DNA of 7,907 bases from Nitrososphaeraceae archaeon (GCA_025922735.1 JAICHI010000047.1:1-7907); one strand, 5' to 3'. Shown: positions 1 to 5,421, counted from the first letter of the stretch. Made by a program: numbers and translations. The notes: generated by a model not told the origin, from the sequence alone.

Positions 1-119
1 GCTACTACCACAGGAGCTGGTAATGCAACCAATGCTACTACCACAGGAGCTGGTAATGCAACCAATGCTACTACCACAGGAGCTGGTAATGCAACCAATG
101 CTACTACCACAGGAGCTGG
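1..119 (+). repeat. 33-bp tandem repeat, three perfect copies plus a partial one
   Basis: The unit begins GCTACTACCACAGGAGCTGG and is 33 bp long. Copies at 1-33, 34-66 and 67-99 are identical, and 100-119 is a fourth partial copy. The array may begin before the window. Perfect identity at the DNA level, including third codon positions, points to recent expansion or ongoing homogenisation. It encodes the 11-residue repeats of the overlapping gene. Confidence 0.95.
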
Positions 120-192
120 CGGAACAACCGCCGGCAATCAAACTGGCGGCGGCCCACTTGCCCTATATGGTGGTGGTGGAGGCGGCCAATAG
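1..192 (+). CDS. C-terminal part of an Ala/Thr/Gly/Asn repeat protein, probably exported (5' end outside window)
   Basis: Frame 1 is open from the window edge to TAG at 190-192 and gives 63 residues. It starts with three copies of an 11-residue unit, ATTTGAGNATN, plus a partial fourth, then a Gly-rich tail ending in GGGGGGQ. Each unit supplies two N-A-T sequons, which fits a surface or secreted glycoprotein; export is inferred, because the N-terminus is not in the window. Composition resembles the Thr/Gly-rich protein at 2894-3463. Frame 2 is also open through the repeat, because 33 is a multiple of three, but its translation is an implausible shadow. Frame 1 is preferred for its sequons, the Gly-rich tail and a stop shortly before a terminator-like hairpin. 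The function is unknown. Confidence 0.75.
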   Translation, partial: ATTTGAGNATNATTTGAGNATNATTTGAGNATNATTTGAGGTTAGNQTGGGPLALYGGGGGGQ

Positions 193-275
193 AGAGCTGC
201 AACATTTGAGCACACTTTCACAAAAGCAGGTAAGTTTCACTACTTCTGTATACTACATCCAAACATGGTCGGAAC

Positions 276-334
276 AGTCAGCGTGAGCTGACTCTTAACT
301 TTTCATTTTTCCATTTTCTTTTCTTTTGCTTTCT
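276..334 (+). terminator. Hairpin with GNRA loop and U-rich tail
   Basis: AGTCAGC (276-282), GTGA loop (283-286) and GCTGACT (287-293) form a perfect 7-bp stem with a GNRA-type tetraloop. A pyrimidine-rich, mostly T stretch follows to about 334. It lies 84 nt after the stop of the repeat-protein gene, on the same strand, so it most likely ends that transcript. Archaeal termination mainly needs the U-tract; the hairpin may instead protect the 3' end. Confidence 0.5.
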
Positions 335-364
335 GGAAGCACTCACATACTGAACAAAATAGGA

Positions 365-511
365 TTAAACTGAAATGTAAAATCTAGGAATGCCAAACAT
401 CGTCTCATCAAACTTCTTCCGGTCGGACTTATCTGAAGCAGAACAGAAGGGCTTCCTTTCCGCTTTCTCGATTGCAAGTTCAATCCTAAAGGAAGATATT
501 GTGCGGCCCAT
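365..511 (-). CDS. 48-residue protein starting MGRTISSFR, apparently C-terminally truncated
   Basis: ATG at 511-509, stop TAA at 367-365. The protein begins MGRTISSFRIELAIEKAE and contains a charged middle (DKSDRKKFDE) and MFGIPRFYIS near the end. The start resembles a group of small archaeal proteins I remember as beginning MGRT-(N/I)-P-x-(Y/F)-R and followed by a helical, charged region ending in an F-D-x-x-F motif; this match is from memory. Those relatives are longer. Reading past the TAA in the same frame gives SYFVQYV and then unrelated Lys-rich sequence, so a nonsense change may have shortened the gene. It starts 33 nt after the DUF72 stop on the same strand and could be co-transcribed. 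It may be a functional short form or a pseudogene; the role is unknown. Confidence 0.55.
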   Translation of the reverse strand: MGRTISSFRIELAIEKAERKPFCSASDKSDRKKFDETMFGIPRFYISV

Positions 512-544
512 TCTCTATTGTTACCACCACCGCCGCCATCAAAG

Positions 545-1375
545 TTACAATCTCTTCTGCTTCATTTCTTCCCAGTCTACCTCTTTCAAGCCTATCATTC
601 TTCTGAACGAATTTGCAGTTGCAGGACCAAAGCCGGCATAGTGATTGTTAGCAGCCATGATTGCAAACTTTGCTTTGTCTTTCAGTCTATTGACTTCCTC
701 TGACCACCTTTGCAGCTCTTCAAGACGATTCTTCTGTATCTTACCAAAATCTTTCTCGTCGATACTTCGATCGCCTATAAAACGCAAGTAAATGAAATCG
801 GAAGTTAATTCTGGCGGAGTTTGGATCGTGTCTAATTGACTCCAAGCTAGACAAATGTTATTGTCGGAGAGAAGCTTGTAGAAATTCTTATTATCATTTT
901 TATCAAACCATGACATGTGCCTTACCTCTATAGCGTACCTAAAGTCAGGATCAAGCATAGGAACCAATCCTTCTAGCTTTTTCAAACCTTCCTTTGCAGT
1001 CAGGGAAGGCGGCAGTTGTAGCAAAAGAGCCAATAGCTTGTGGCGCAGTGGCCGCATGACATAAAAGAAATAACGAAGTTCTTTCTCAGGGTCTGCAAGA
1101 CGTTTTTCATGCGTTATCGATCTGGGAAACTTGGCTGCAAATCTAAAATTGTCAGGGGTTATCGAAGCCCACCGTTTGGTCATGAAAAGGTTGGGGGGGC
1201 TATAAAAAGAAGAATCAATTTCAACAAAATCAAAGACTTGGCTATAATACTTGAGGAATTCCTTTCGCTCTAGATTTGCTGGGTAGAAATGTCCAAGCCA
1301 TGCGTCGTATGACCAGCCAGAGCAGCCTACGTAGACTGATGATACTTCCAAGTAAGTACAGAAGAATGATATCAT
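545..1375 (-). CDS. DUF72 (YecE-like) family protein
   Basis: DUF72 proteins have a TIM-barrel fold; their biochemical role is not established. Numbered from the furthest upstream ATG (1441), diagnostic pieces are VGCSGWSYDAW (38-48), EIDSSFY (74-80), AIEVRHMSWF (170-179), YLRFIGDR (218-225) and NNHYAGFGPATA (265-276). The frame opens at ATG 1441 (298 aa), but the first residues, MQRRRRST and on, are low complexity and unlike the family. The ATG at 1375 (276 aa) is preferred: it lies 13 residues before the conserved domain and has an AT-rich box (TATACTCTATTTT) about 30-43 nt upstream, while nothing similar precedes 1441. TTG at 1351 is a third option. The protein looks intact, cytosolic and without membrane segments. 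The truncated MGRT gene follows it. Confidence 0.9.
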   Translation of the reverse strand: MISFFCTYLEVSSVYVGCSGWSYDAWLGHFYPANLERKEFLKYYSQVFDFVEIDSSFYSPPNLFMTKRWASITPDNFRFAAKFPRSITHEKRLADPEKELRYFFYVMRPLRHKLLALLLQLPPSLTAKEGLKKLEGLVPMLDPDFRYAIEVRHMSWFDKNDNKNFYKLLSDNNICLAWSQLDTIQTPPELTSDFIYLRFIGDRSIDEKDFGKIQKNRLEELQRWSEEVNRLKDKAKFAIMAANNHYAGFGPATANSFRRMIGLKEVDWEEMKQKRL

Positions 1376-1441
1376 GGCTTCCCTATAAGGTAGTTGTAAA
1401 TGAAGAAAATAGAGTATAGTAGATCTTCTTCTCCTTTGCAT

Positions 1442-1871
1442 CGTTCTGTTCTGGGTAAGATCATGTGCATAGCCAAGCCAAGGTCCGAGATATCACAGAC
1501 TGTATAAGTAACTAACTAGCTTCTATGACAATATAATCATTAATTAGAATTAAAACATTATCTAGAGTGGCTTATAGAGTAAGTGATCTTTCAATATAGA
1601 GGGTAGAACATAGAAGATAGATAAGATAAATCGTACTTTTTGTCCTATAAGCATAGAGTAATTCAACAATAACTTTGACCTGAGTGTGAAATGGAAAAGA
1701 AAAATTGATTTTCATTAGAAAATTTAGAATGCTTAGCGCTTGACTATTATTGTTAACAACAGTCGAGGCGCCGCTTCTTATACCAAAAAACAGAAATAAA
1801 AAATTCGCAAGCAAAAACTAGATACCGATCGCTCTCTTATGTCCTAGAATTATGAGCCCTATGACTGCAAA
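1442..1871. other. AT-rich non-coding stretch between divergent genes
   Basis: This lies between the divergent DUF72 and DUF4145 genes and must hold both promoters. No tRNA-like cloverleaf or convincing protein was found. An open minus-strand frame of 80 codons (1572-1814) encodes a low-complexity Leu/Ile/Phe-rich peptide with no recognisable domain and is probably chance in AT-rich DNA. The one notable structure is the hairpin at 1736-1771, listed separately. Confidence 0.5.
1736..1771. repeat. Imperfect inverted repeat enclosing a TTGTTAACAA palindrome
   Basis: GCGCTTGACT (1736-1745) pairs with AGTCGAGGCGC (1761-1771) with one bulged G and one G-U wobble. The 15-nt loop between them contains the perfect 10-bp palindrome TTGTTAACAA (1750-1759). 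The GC-rich arms stand out in very AT-rich sequence. It sits about 100 nt before the DUF4145 start and could be a regulator site or an RNA structure; there is no direct evidence for either. Confidence 0.35.
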
Positions 1872-2585
1872 GTGGATATAATAAATAACACACTAGGTAG
1901 TATAATCCCACCAGATTTGGCCTCATATGACGCTCCCTCTTTTAAATCAGAAGGTTTTAACTGTCCTTTTTGTGGAGCATTCGCTCACCAAGTATGGTCT
2001 AAAGCCGCTGCTGGATACAATGCGCATGATATTGTCCCCGACACATACTTTGCACAATGTATGAAATGTAAAAACTATTCTATCTGGCATGGAGAACAAC
2101 TGATTCACCCTTCTGGAGGAAATGCTCCTCTGCCACATGCTGACTTACCAGAAGACCTCAAAAAAGATTACGAGGAAGCTCGGTCTATTGTTTCAAGGTC
2201 GCCAAGAAGTGCTGCAGCATTGCTTCGTCTCACTATTGAAAAATTAACGAATACAATCCTTGAAGAAAATAAGACTAAGAGCCTTAATAGTAAAATTGAG
2301 CTTTTGGTAGAGAAGAAGGTTCTTCGGTCGGAAATAGGAAAAGCATTGCATGTTGTAAGAGTCATAGGAAATAACGCTGTCCCTAATCCCGCAGAAATTG
2401 ATCTGAGAGACGATATTGAAATTGCTGTCAAACTCTTTAAATTAGTGAATATGATTGTTCAGGAGACGATTACGGAGTCAAGAGAAATTGATTCAATTAT
2501 TCATAATTTACCTAATGGAGCTAAGAAGAGCATTGAAAAGAGAAATGGAAATATGGTGCCTAAAGGAAATCAATTAGACGAATAA
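1872..2585 (+). CDS. Zinc-ribbon and DUF4145 domain protein
   Basis: 237 residues with two parts. A zinc-ribbon-like segment has CPFC (C31, C34) and CMKC (C63, C66). A helical DUF4145 domain (about 92-200) includes LPEDLKKDYEEA, SPRSAAALLRLTIEKL, RVIGNNAV and EIDLRDD. DUF4145 belongs, as I recall, to the HEPN-like helical domains; relatives occur alone and attached to restriction or other defence proteins, but their activity is mostly untested. Relatives I remember read GNNAV-H-PG before EID; here it is GNNAV-P-NPA-EID, so the usual His is missing. The start is GTG 1872: the frame is closed upstream by TAG at 1845 and has no ATG before the zinc ribbon. No partner gene is adjacent, so a defence role cannot be argued from context. 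A short hydrophilic tail follows the domain. Confidence 0.88.
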   Translation: MDIINNTLGSIIPPDLASYDAPSFKSEGFNCPFCGAFAHQVWSKAAAGYNAHDIVPDTYFAQCMKCKNYSIWHGEQLIHPSGGNAPLPHADLPEDLKKDYEEARSIVSRSPRSAAALLRLTIEKLTNTILEENKTKSLNSKIELLVEKKVLRSEIGKALHVVRVIGNNAVPNPAEIDLRDDIEIAVKLFKLVNMIVQETITESREIDSIIHNLPNGAKKSIEKRNGNMVPKGNQLDE

Positions 2586-2622
2586 AATTTGCCTGATTCA
2601 TGTTTTTGAAACGACGGACGAA

Positions 2623-2907
2623 ATGAAGATTTCCCCTGCAACAAAGTCAATCTTTATGATAATGTTCCCACTTTTAGGAGCTATTATTTAGATTCCTTAA
2701 TTAGCCGGCCTTATTCTTTTTCTGCTCACCAAATACAATACAGTCTTGATCATTTCGATCTTTGAAATAATAGTCAAATTAAGAAAAATTGATGATGAAA
2801 CTATACTCAAGTTCATCAAGTCTTTTTGCTACGTACGGTTGCTTAAGGGATTATCAGACTCACTTCTAGGGTCATCTGTTCCGATGCCGCCGTTCATGTT
2901 GTATTAG
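2623..2907 (+). pseudogene. Possible membrane-protein relic interrupted by two in-frame stops
   Basis: One frame runs from ATG 2623 to TAG 2905 and is broken only by TAG at 2689 and TAA at 2698, two codons apart. Before the stops it reads MKISPATKSIFMIMFPLLGA. After them it reads LAGLILFLLTKYNTVLIISI, then a charged helix-like part (KLRKIDDETILKFIKSF). This gives two hydrophobic segments and a cytosolic tail, as in a small two-helix membrane protein. The second part has no ATG start in a plausible place. The 3' end overlaps the convergent gene at 2894 by 14 nt, and the original end may have been earlier. A scrap with the same L-K-Y-N-T motif lies at 3549-3647. I cannot name the family. The alternative is chance in AT-rich intergenic DNA. 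Confidence 0.4.
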
Positions 2908-3463
2908 CACCACCGTCTGGTGTTGTTCTTCCTCCTCCGCCTGCAGTAGTACCGTCCGTTAATCCGGCTGGAGTATTAGTCATGTTACCACCACCCTGTG
3001 TGCCACCATCACCTAATGCACTCAGAGCCATATCCAAGAACATGAGGGCACCTTGAGTGTCGCCAACTTGCAATGCTATGCATGCTTCTTGTATGTGGTC
3101 TCTTACCTCTGATGTTGATTGGTTTCCCCCTCCTCCAGTTGTAGTAGTACTAGTAGCATTTGTTGTTGTGCCCGTAGTAGTAATACTATCTCCGCCTTCG
3201 ACGTCTGCATCATAGTCATCATAAGCGCTAGTTCCACCAACACTTACCCCATCATCGAATGTCCCTCCTCCTCCTGTTTGTGTTGGAGCACAAGCTGACT
3301 GTACATCTCCACTATCACCTTGTTCTCTTTCAAGGCCTTCAAGCAATCCTTGCGCGCTTGCATCATTTGATACACGTATAGCTATCAATGACGCCATGCC
3401 AAGCGAAAGCAGCATAAGCCCCAAGGCTGCAGGTACACTCTTCTTCTTGTCCTCAGATGCCAT
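2894..3463 (-). CDS. Exported Thr/Gly-rich protein with a helical segment
   Basis: 189 residues. Basic N-terminus (EDKKK), hydrophobic segment at about 10-30 and an ASA signal-peptidase-like site at 35-37, so it is probably secreted or membrane-anchored. Low-complexity Gly/Thr/Asp linkers flank one ordered stretch, 118-152, with EVRDHIQEACIALQVGD and TQGALMFLDMALSALG. This stretch looks amphipathic; I recall similar A-L-x-x-x-D-T-Q-G-A-L segments in exported proteins of ammonia-oxidising archaea. Sequons are at N102, N114, N160 and N187. Two Cys (C58 before the linker, C127 in the helix) could form a disulphide outside the cell. The start ATG 3463 has no Shine-Dalgarno, but TTTTAA lies about 27 nt upstream, which fits a leaderless transcript. 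The function is unknown. Confidence 0.85.
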   Translation of the reverse strand: MASEDKKKSVPAALGLMLLSLGMASLIAIRVSNDASAQGLLEGLEREQGDSGDVQSACAPTQTGGGGTFDDGVSVGGTSAYDDYDADVEGGDSITTTGTTTNATSTTTTGGGGNQSTSEVRDHIQEACIALQVGDTQGALMFLDMALSALGDGGTQGGGNMTNTPAGLTDGTTAGGGGRTTPDGGANTT

Positions 3464-3485
3464 GGAGAAGAAGGTAAGATTAAGG

Positions 3486-3493
3486 CTTTTAAC
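3486..3493 (-). promoter_or_regulatory. TATA-box-like element of the exported protein gene
   Basis: On the minus strand this reads GTTAAAAG and is centred about 27 nt before the ATG at 3463. This is the spacing expected if transcription starts at or next to the start codon, in agreement with the lack of a ribosome binding site. Confidence 0.45.
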
Positions 3494-3548
3494 AGTTGTA
3501 GTTTGTAGTCACTGCATTTAGTAATAACCGTCCTATTCAAAAATCTAA

Positions 3549-3647
3549 ATGAATCCTAATTCCTTGCCTAAAAAGGAGTAGGAGCAGGGATCTTTCTTTC
3601 TACTCCTCAAATACAATACAACTTGGAGCATTTCAATCTCTCTGTAA
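3549..3647 (+). pseudogene. Scrap resembling the relic at 2623-2907
   Basis: The frame from ATG 3549 has TAG at 3579 and then reads FFLLLKYNTTWSISISL to TAA at 3645. The relic at 2623-2907 reads LFLLTKYNTVLIISI. The DNA shares the 12-mer AAATACAATACA (2731-2742 and 3609-3620) and a following CATTTC-ATCT. This suggests a duplicated and decayed piece of the same gene. A 105-codon minus-strand frame over the same DNA (3545-3862, TTG start) gives no recognisable protein. The rest of the 3464-3826 gap shows nothing beyond promoter-like boxes. Confidence 0.3.
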
Positions 3648-3794
3648 CCCACCTTTGAGTGCCTTCCATGTGTATTGCCTGCTACTGCTTTTCCCTTTGT
3701 TTTGCTTTCAAAATGCTTGCAACTCTTATCTTCCTCTCTAGGTACATGTTGAAGAGTCTTGATCTGCAATTTGAAATGATTGTTTATATCAGGA

Positions 3795-3804
3795 TTATTA
3801 ATAT
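3795..3804 (+). promoter_or_regulatory. TATA-box-like element before the small basic gene
   Basis: TTATTAATAT is centred about 28 nt before the GTG start at 3827. A second AT-rich box, TTTATAT, is at 3782-3788. No Shine-Dalgarno is present, so a leaderless transcript is likely. Confidence 0.35.
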
Positions 3805-3826
3805 GCCATGTTTTGTATAGATAGAT

Positions 3827-3979
3827 GTGCCAAGAGGAGTAAAGAAAGGCGTTAGCAAACAAAAGTTTGAAAGGACCGTAAACAAAATAAAACGTAAAGG
3901 CAGTGCAAAGAATCCTTACGCAGTAGCAAATGCAAATCTGGGACGCAAGGGTAAGAGCAGAACAAAATCACGCAAGTAA
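3827..3979 (+). CDS. Small basic protein with a KNPYAVA motif (50 aa)
   Basis: GTG at 3827, TAA at 3977-3979. It begins MPRGVKKGVSKQKFERTV, contains GSAKNPYAVANANLG at residues 25-39 and ends in a Lys/Arg-rich tail (GRKGKSRTKSRK). The A-K-N-P-(Y/W)-A-V motif with a basic tail occurs, as I recall, in short proteins of archaea, bacteria and phages whose function is not known. Net charge is strongly positive, so nucleic-acid binding is a reasonable inference but not shown. The GTG is the only start, because an in-frame TAG lies at 3818. A TATA-like box at about -28 supports expression. At 50 residues it is shorter than most gene-length cut-offs. No operon partner is seen. Confidence 0.65.
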   Translation: MPRGVKKGVSKQKFERTVNKIKRKGSAKNPYAVANANLGRKGKSRTKSRK

Positions 3980-4117
3980 TTCAATTCGGAGCTTGTCAAG
4001 CGTTTCAAGCCGCTAGAAGACTTGTTGATCAGCATGAAGTATCAGTATCTATATCTCATAATTCACAACAACATACGGACACTCCAATAAAGAGCTCAAG
4101 AATGCCAGGACAAGGTA

Positions 4118-4276
4118 CTAACCAAGAGCTTCTGCTTCTGAGAAGCTAGCGATGCGCTGCAGAATTCCAGCAGCAGCCGCAATATTCTCCCTCTGTACAA
4201 TTGGGACATTCGCCCTGCGAAGGGCTACCTTACATTCAGAAGGCAGGCAGCCACAGTCAGCACATCTTATTTGCAT
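4118..4276 (-). CDS. Possible Cys-rich small protein (52 aa)
   Basis: ATG at 4276-4274, TAG at 4120-4118. The N-terminus MQIRCADCGCLPSEC has C-x2-C-x-C-x4-C, which could bind a metal. The remainder is Ala-rich and looks helical (ENIAAAAGILQRIASF). It lies 38 nt downstream of the second UPF0060 gene on the same strand, after the T-tract at 4298-4308, which could act as terminator for that gene and as an AT-rich promoter element for this one. I do not recognise the family. Another minus-strand frame here also yields several Cys codons, so composition alone could mislead; confidence is limited. Confidence 0.35.
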   Translation of the reverse strand: MQIRCADCGCLPSECKVALRRANVPIVQRENIAAAAGILQRIASFSEAEALG

Positions 4277-4297
4277 ACCCGGAGAATCACATGATTG

Positions 4298-4308
4298 AAA
4301 TAAAAAAA
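4298..4308 (-). terminator. T-tract just after the UPF0060 pair
   Basis: The minus strand reads TTTTTTTATTT beginning six nt after the TGA of the second UPF0060 gene. An oligo-T run of this kind is the usual archaeal intrinsic termination signal. Confidence 0.5.
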
Positions 4309-4314
4309 GCTTCT

Positions 4315-4677
4315 TCAGCGAGGAGCATAAAAAATGACAAGGGTGCCAGTAACAGCAACTATCGAGCCTATAATCTCGTATCTATCAGGCTTCTTTTTAT
4401 CAACTATTCTGCCCCAAATGATTGTAGATACTATGAATATGCCGCCATATGCTGCATATACTCTACCAAACTCTGCTGGCTGTAACGTTGGAATGATTCC
4501 GTATACAAAGAGGATGATGCCCCCCAAAGCGCCTAGTGCGATAGTTTTCTTTTCTCGTAGCCAGAGCCATACCAGATAGCCTCCGCCAATCTCTGCAATG
4601 GCAGCAGCAAAGAACAGTGTCAGTGTGATAAGAGGAGGAGAGGGGGCTTGTATTATTATTACTTCTGCTGTGACCAA
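4315..4677 (-). CDS. UPF0060 (YnfA-like) small membrane protein, second of a pair
   Basis: 120 residues with four membrane segments (about 17-40, 47-65, 72-90, 98-117). UPF0060/YnfA proteins belong to the small multidrug resistance-like part of the drug/metabolite transporter superfamily. Family signatures are AEIGGGYLVWLWLR, LGGIILFVYGIIPTLQP, YAAYGGIFIV and IFYAPR. The membrane Glu in helix 1 (AEIGG) is present. The start is TTG 4677: it is the only usable start in the frame, and AGGAGAGG lies about 7 nt upstream inside the preceding gene. The gene overlaps its upstream paralogue by 19 nt, which indicates coupled translation. Lys/Arg counts put loops 1 and 3 (8 charges) inside, opposite to the partner. 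An antiparallel heterodimer is inferred; the substrate is unknown. Confidence 0.85.
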   Translation of the reverse strand: MVTAEVIIIQAPSPPLITLTLFFAAAIAEIGGGYLVWLWLREKKTIALGALGGIILFVYGIIPTLQPAEFGRVYAAYGGIFIVSTIIWGRIVDKKKPDRYEIIGSIVAVTGTLVIFYAPR

Positions 4678-5039
4678 ACAGATTCCTCTCCTTTTCTTGG
4701 CATATAGAATATGATGGCAACGCCCACTAGCGCAATTGCAGCGCCTATAATATCGAACCTATCAGGTGCAATTCCTTCAAAAATCCCTCCCCAAATTACA
4801 GCCATGACAATAAAGATACCACCGTATGCAGCGTAAATTCTGTGAAAGTGTGATGGCTGGAATGTGGGAACAATGCCATAGAGAAAGAGCACAAAGCCTC
4901 CAAGAGCGCCCACCATCCAGCTCATGCCATCGCGAAGCCACAGCCATACAAGGTAACCGCCAGCAATCTCACACAGACCTGCTATAAAGAAGAAAAGCAA
5001 TGTTATGGTGATTCTTTTGACTTTGTTACTTTCTGCCAT
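4659..5039 (-). CDS. UPF0060 (YnfA-like) small membrane protein, first of a pair
   Basis: 126 residues and four membrane segments (about 9-35, 40-60, 70-88, 93-113). It shares with the downstream copy GGYLVWLWLR, the G-A-L-G-G-x-x-L-F-x-Y-G-I-x-P-T run, YAAYGGIFIV, P-D-R and I-F-Y-x-P-R. The helix-1 Glu is present (CEIAGG). Start ATG 5039 gives a short basic N-terminus (NKVKR); no strong Shine-Dalgarno precedes it. The C-terminal tail, RKGEESVWSQQK, extends past the family's usual end and its DNA contains the ribosome binding site and TTG start of the second gene. Lys/Arg are concentrated at the N-terminus, loop 2 and the C-terminus (7, against 2 on the other side), predicting both ends inside. 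Probably a subunit of a two-protein transporter in the cytoplasmic membrane; the substrate cannot be told. Confidence 0.88.
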   Translation of the reverse strand: MAESNKVKRITITLLFFFIAGLCEIAGGYLVWLWLRDGMSWMVGALGGFVLFLYGIVPTFQPSHFHRIYAAYGGIFIVMAVIWGGIFEGIAPDRFDIIGAAIALVGVAIIFYMPRKGEESVWSQQK

Positions 5040-5173
5040 AATTTACTGCCCGCAACAGGAGGCGAGAGTAGTCTGTCTGCTTTATGACTATTTCTATTCC
5101 TCAGGTGCTTCATCTTCATCCAGTCTGAGCGCGTTTTATGTCGTTTTTATTGGTTTGCTGAAGTGCTATGTGT

Positions 5174-5362
5174 CTAAGCTGCCATTGACTGCAGAGCCGT
5201 TCTGGCAGTATAGTAGCCCTTAGCCCGTAGAATCAGTAGTTCAGTACCAAGCAGCTCTTTTGCTTTCTTATTCAGCCTGCATCGAATGTTCTGTTGTTGA
5301 GCTGTAGTAAACTCCTTATTGTAAAGCAGAAAATCCCTTTTCTTGTCTATGTTACGATGTAC
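5174..5362 (-). pseudogene. Protein-like open frame without a start codon, likely gene fragment
   Basis: The frame is open for 62 codons between TAA (5365-5363) and TAG (5176-5174). It reads VHRNIDKKRDFLLYNKEF, then TTAQQQNIRCRLNKKAKELL, LGTELLILRAKGYYTART and so on. It is highly protein-like: charged, helical, with a good amphipathic pattern (LNKKAKELLGTELLILRAKGYY). It seems similar to small archaeal proteins I remember with an R-D-F-L-L-Y start and an R-x-R-L-N-K-K motif. There is no ATG, GTG or TTG before the third-last residue, so it is either the 3' part of a gene that lost its N-terminus or uses a rare start such as ATA. It lies downstream of the 5422-6225 gene on the same strand. The remaining 5040-5173 and 5363-5421 show nothing else. 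Confidence 0.45.
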
Positions 5363-5421
5363 TTACTGCGCTGTTATTGTTATTGTCCTACACTACTATT
5401 ATGGTTCTCTTATTTGATCCC

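Noticed and set aside
23..286. 87-codon plus-strand frame with MQPMLLPQELV repeats
   Set aside because: It is the second frame of the 33-bp repeat, open only because the unit length is a multiple of three; frame 1 has sequons, a Gly-rich tail and a better end.
1040..1273. 77-codon plus-strand frame inside the DUF72 gene
   Set aside because: It is antisense to a well-supported conserved gene and its translation has no domain.
1572..1814. 80-codon minus-strand frame in the AT-rich gap
   Set aside because: The composition is Leu/Ile/Phe/Tyr-rich with no motif, no good start context, and the GC-rich hairpin falls inside it; it is probably chance.
3545..3862. 105-codon minus-strand frame starting TTG
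   Set aside because: It overlaps the small basic gene at 3827 on the other strand, has a weak start and no recognisable segment, and crosses the LKYNT remnant.
4127..4147. Inverted repeat AGCTTCT / AGAAGCT with a 7-nt loop
   Set aside because: It lacks a T-tract on either strand and lies within a possible coding region; a 7-bp repeat of this kind is expected by chance.
3979..4159. Plus-strand frame after the small basic gene (IQFGACQAFQAARRLVDQ...)
   Set aside because: It has no start codon before a late ATG, no recognised motif, and overlaps the Cys-rich candidate on the other strand; too weak to annotate.
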